The position numbers were made by a program, and so were the translations under genes. 60,000 nucleotides of DNA from Liolophura sinensis (Eukaryota; Mollusca; Polyplacophora; Chitonida; Chitonidae), in assembly GCF_032854445.1 (NCBI RefSeq), contig NC_088295.1:82072644-82132643 (forward strand), written 5' to 3'. Numbering within the stretch: position 1 is the stretch's first letter; every line of letters starts with the position of its first letter. This document shows, piece by piece, positions 59,501 to 60,000 of this stretch. The notes under the pieces were generated by a model that was not told the DNA's origin, ran no database searches, and saw only the letters and a program-made list of their open reading frames with translations.

Positions 59501-60000
59501 GTGTCAGTGTTGGCGTTACGGATGGGGTAGAAAATGTAACGGTGGTGGCGGTTGAAGTTTCCGGCTGCGTTGAGCTGGACTTTGTGGTTGATGTCTGTGT
59601 TGAGGAAACTTCCGTCGCCGTTGGTGTGGACTGCGAAACATCTTGCGTTGTACTCGTATGTACTGAGGCAGTGGTCTGGGTAGACACTGTAGAATCTGTT
59701 GTGGGGACAGCGGCAGACACCGTAGATTGTGTGGTAGCTGCGGAAGAGGAGGAAGTGTCCTGGGACACTGTACTGCTCAAAGTTGTTGATGGTGCAGAAG
59801 TGGATGTTAGTTGTGTGGTCGGCTCAACCGTTGTTGGCTCTTGAGTACTTGCTGTTGTAACAGACTGAGTACTGGTTACATCTTTACTGCTTGTTGTGGT
59901 ACCTTCCGTGGACATGTCTGTAGTTTGGGTAGTAGTTGTCAATGTTGGCGTTACGGATGGGGTAGAAAATGTAACGGTGGTGGCGGTTGAAATGTCCGGC
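53514..60000 (-). CDS. Giant mucin-like Ser/Thr/Pro-rich repeat protein, right (N-terminal side) part, begins outside the window
   Basis: The frame is open from the right edge down to about 53,747, roughly 2,080 codons, and still has no start signal: no signal peptide, no non-repeat N-terminus, no splice site. It holds about 14 full units and one short unit (56,980-57,267). An extra G in 53,743-53,746 throws it into another frame, which runs to a stop at 53,514; the residues after STVST on that tail are artefactual. Units here form their own family: plus-strand GCGGAGGAAGAGG in place of GCGGAAGAGGAGG, and TGTACTGAGGCA or TGTACGGAGGCA in place of TGTACCGAGGCA. Composition and inferred role are as in the other parts of the gene. 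Confidence 0.87.
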   Translation of the reverse strand, partial: PDISTATTVTFSTPSVTPTLTTTTQTTDMSTEGTTTSSKDVTSTQSVTTASTQEPTTVEPTTQLTSTSAPSTTLSSTVSQDTSSSSAATTQSTVSAAVPTTDSTVSTQTTASVHTSTTQDVSQSTPTATEVSSTQTSTTKSSSTQPETSTATTVTFSTPSVTPTLTPTTQTTDMSTAGTTTSSKDVTSTQSVTTASTQEPTTVEPTTQPTSTSAPSTTLTSTVSQDTSSSSAATTQSTVSAAVPTTDSTVSTQTTASVHTSTTQDVSQSTPTATEGSLTQTSTTKSSSTQPDISTATTVTFSTPSVTPTLTPTTQTTDMSTAGTTTSSKDVTSTQSVTTASTQEPTTVEPTTQLTSTSAPSTTLSSTVSQDTSSSSAATTQSTVSAAVPTTDSTVSTQKTASVHTSTTQDVSQSTPTATEVSSTQTSTTKSSSTQPDISTATTVTFSTPSVTPTLTPTTQTTDMSTAGTTTSSKDVTSTQSVTTASTQEPTTVEPTTQPTSTSAPSTTFSSTVSQDTSSSSAATTQYTVSADVPTTDSTVSTQTTASVHTSTTQDVSQSTPTATEVSSTQTSTTKSSSTQPDTSTATTVTFSTPSVTPTLTPTTQTTDLSTAGTTTSTKDVTSTQSVTTASTQEPTTVEPTTQPTSTSAPSTTLSSTVSQDTSSSSGATTQSTVSAAVPTTDSTVSTQTTATVHTSTTQDVSQSTPTATEISSTQTSTTKSSSTQPDISTATTVTFSTPSVTPTLTPTTQTTDMSTAGTTTSSKDVTSTQSVTTASTQEPTTVEPTTQLTSTSAPSTTLSSTVSQDTSSSSAATTQSTVSAAVPTTDSTVSTQTTASVHTSTTQDVSQSTPTATEVSSTQTSTTKSSSTQPDISTATTVTFSTPSVTPTLTPTTQTTDMSTEGTTTSSKDVTSTQSVTTASTQEPTTVEPTTQPTSTSAPSTALSSTVSQDTSSSSGATTQSTVSAAVPTTYSTVSTQKTASVHKSTTQDVSQSTPTATEVSSTQTSTSTQAVTTQEPTTVEATTQTTSTSAPSTTLSSTVSQDTSSSSASTTQSTVSAAVTTTDSTVSTQTTASVHTSTTQDVSQSTPTATEVFPTQTSTTKSSSTQPDISTATTVTFSTPSVTPTLTPTTQTTDMSTAGTTTSSKDVTSSQSVTTASTQEPTTVEPTTQPTSTSAPSTTFSSTVSQDTSSSSAATTQYTVSADVPTTDSTVSTQTTASVHTSTTQDVSQSTPTATEVSSTQTSTTKSSSTQPDTSTATTVTFSTPSVTPTLTPTTQTTDLSTAGTTTSTKDVTSTQSVTTASTQEPTTVEPTTQPTSTSAPSTTLSSTVSQDTSSSSGATTQSTVSAAVPTTDSTVSTQTTATVHTSTTQDVSQSTPTATEISSTQTSTTKSSSTQPDISTATTVTFSTPSVTPTLTPTTQTTDMSTAGTTTSSKDVTSTQSVTTASTQEPTTVEPTTQLTSTSAPSTTLSSTVSQDTSSSSEATTQSTVSAAVPTTDSTVSTQTTASVHTSTTQDVSQSTPTATEVSSTQTSTTKSSSTQPDISTATTVTFSTPSVTPTLTTTTQTTDMSTAGTTTSSKDVTSTQSVTTASTQEPKTVEPTTQPTSTSAPSTTLSSTVSQDTSSSSGATTQSTVSAAVPTTDYTVSTQKTASVHTSTTQDVSQSTPTATEVSSSQTSTTKSSSTQPDISTATTVTFSTPSVTPTLTPTTQTTDMSTEGTTTSSKDVTSTQSVTTASTQEPTTVEPTTQPTSTSAPSTTLSSTVSQDTSSSSAATTQSTVSAAVPTTDSTVSTQTTASVHTSTTQDVSQSTPTATEVSSTQTSTTKSSSTQPETSTATTVTFSTPSVTPTLTPTTQTTDMSTAGTTTSSKDVTSTQSVTTASTQEPTTVEPTTQPTSTSAPSTTLTSTVSQDTSSSSAATTQSTVSAAVPTTDSTVSTQTTASVHTSTTQDVSQSTQTATEGSLTQTSTTKSSSTQPDISTATTVTFSTPSVTPTLTPTTQTTDMSTVGTTTSSKDVTSTQSVTTASTQEPTTVEPTTHLTSTSAPSTTLSSTVSQDTSSSSAATTQSTVSAAVPTTDSTVSTPENCLRTYEYNARCFAVHTNGDRSFLNTDINHKIQLNAAGHFNRHHRYIFYPIRNANTDTYYPNYRHVHSRYHNKQ
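53526..59915. repeat. Higher-order blocks in the right-hand clean region
   Basis: Bases 55,267 to about 56,560 match 57,286 to about 58,580 at an offset of 2,019. Bases 53,526 to about 54,850 match 58,591 to about 59,915 at an offset of 5,064-5,065. The one-base difference in offset is the extra G at 53,743-53,746. Confidence 0.87.
56980..57267 (-). repeat. Short repeat unit 16 (288 bp, with adjacent 9-bp deletion)
   Basis: Double-deleted form in the clean right-hand part. It shares TACTCTTATGTACTG and CTTAAAGCTGTTG variants with short unit 15. Confidence 0.95.

Larger units (their letters stand above)
1..60000 (-). repeat. 435-bp coding tandem repeat array filling the window
   Basis: Every part of the window is the same repeat in the same orientation. 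Counting from the base after each ACTGGTT, units begin at 112, 547, 982, 1417 and 1852, then a short unit at 2287, and so on. Blocks between short units are exact multiples of 435 bp outside the damaged region: 2,575-12,579 is 23 units, 12,868-15,477 is 6, 15,766-17,940 is 5, 18,228-19,532 is 3. Blocks ending at a 9-bp-deleted junction are 9 bp less: 19,821-25,031 is 12 units minus 9, and 27,339-36,899 is 22 units minus 9. The total is 127 full units, 16 short units and two partial ends. Copies differ by scattered substitutions. The period being divisible by 3, with indels of 147 and 9 bp, shows selection on or inheritance of an open frame, so this is a coding minisatellite and not a non-coding satellite. 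Confidence 0.97.

Noticed and set aside
1-60000. CRISPR array
   Set aside because: The units are long, contiguous and fully coding, with no short repeat/spacer alternation.
1-60000. Non-coding satellite DNA
   Set aside because: The 145-codon period, in-frame indels and thousands of stop-free codons with mucin composition argue for coding sequence.
1-60000. Giant bacterial adhesin or fungal flocculin
   Set aside because: Composition alone would allow it, but there are no Ig-like, cadherin or RTX motifs, the size exceeds typical flocculins, and the 200-N gap fits a eukaryotic scaffold. Kept as a minor alternative.
1-60000. Silk, ice-binding or ice-nucleation repeat protein
   Set aside because: No Gly/Ala blocks and no short TxT periodicity of fixed spacing; Thr/Ser/Pro with Gln and Val fits a mucin better.

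Overview
The whole window is one uninterrupted tandem array. I see no unique-sequence DNA anywhere in it. The unit is 435 bp (145 codons), and the minus strand reads through it as an open frame that is about 58% Ser+Thr and about 7% Pro, with almost no Cys, Trp or Tyr. This is the composition of a mucin PTS domain, dense with potential O-glycosylation sites. Neither the start nor the stop of the gene is in the window: the N-terminal side lies beyond the right edge and the C-terminal side beyond the left edge. No intron, RNA gene, promoter, mobile element or second gene is visible. The many plus-strand frames of about 127 codons are antisense shadows of the repeat.

Organism: a very long intronless Thr/Ser/Pro-rich repeat exon, together with a 200-N scaffold gap, points to a long-read assembly of a eukaryote. 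A metazoan, probably an invertebrate secreting or displaying a giant mucin, is the likeliest source. This is inference; no taxon-specific sequence is present. A giant bacterial surface protein cannot be fully excluded.

Layout on plus coordinates, with units counted from the base after each ACTGGTT: 127 full-length units and 16 shortened units of about 288 bp, plus a partial unit at each end. Bases 1-18,165 and 18,169-45,656 are clean open frame, separated by one missing G in a G run near 18,166. Bases 45,657-53,746 are the same repeat but carry dozens of single-base indels, mostly in homopolymers and densest around the N gap (49,724-49,923). Bases 53,747-60,000 are clean again. If the indels are consensus errors, the window encodes about 20,000 contiguous residues of one polypeptide.

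Internal structure: the short units share one 147-bp in-frame deletion made at a 5-bp microhomology, and 11 of 16 also carry a neighbouring 9-bp in-frame deletion. Larger blocks of 1-2.5 kb recur at fixed offsets (435, 2,019, 2,175, 3,480, 4,473, about 5,064, 5,220, 5,361, 9,423 and 10,293 bp), so the array grew by unequal exchange of multi-unit blocks. Variant families are regional: one set at 0-18 kb, another at 19-51 kb, a third at 53-60 kb.
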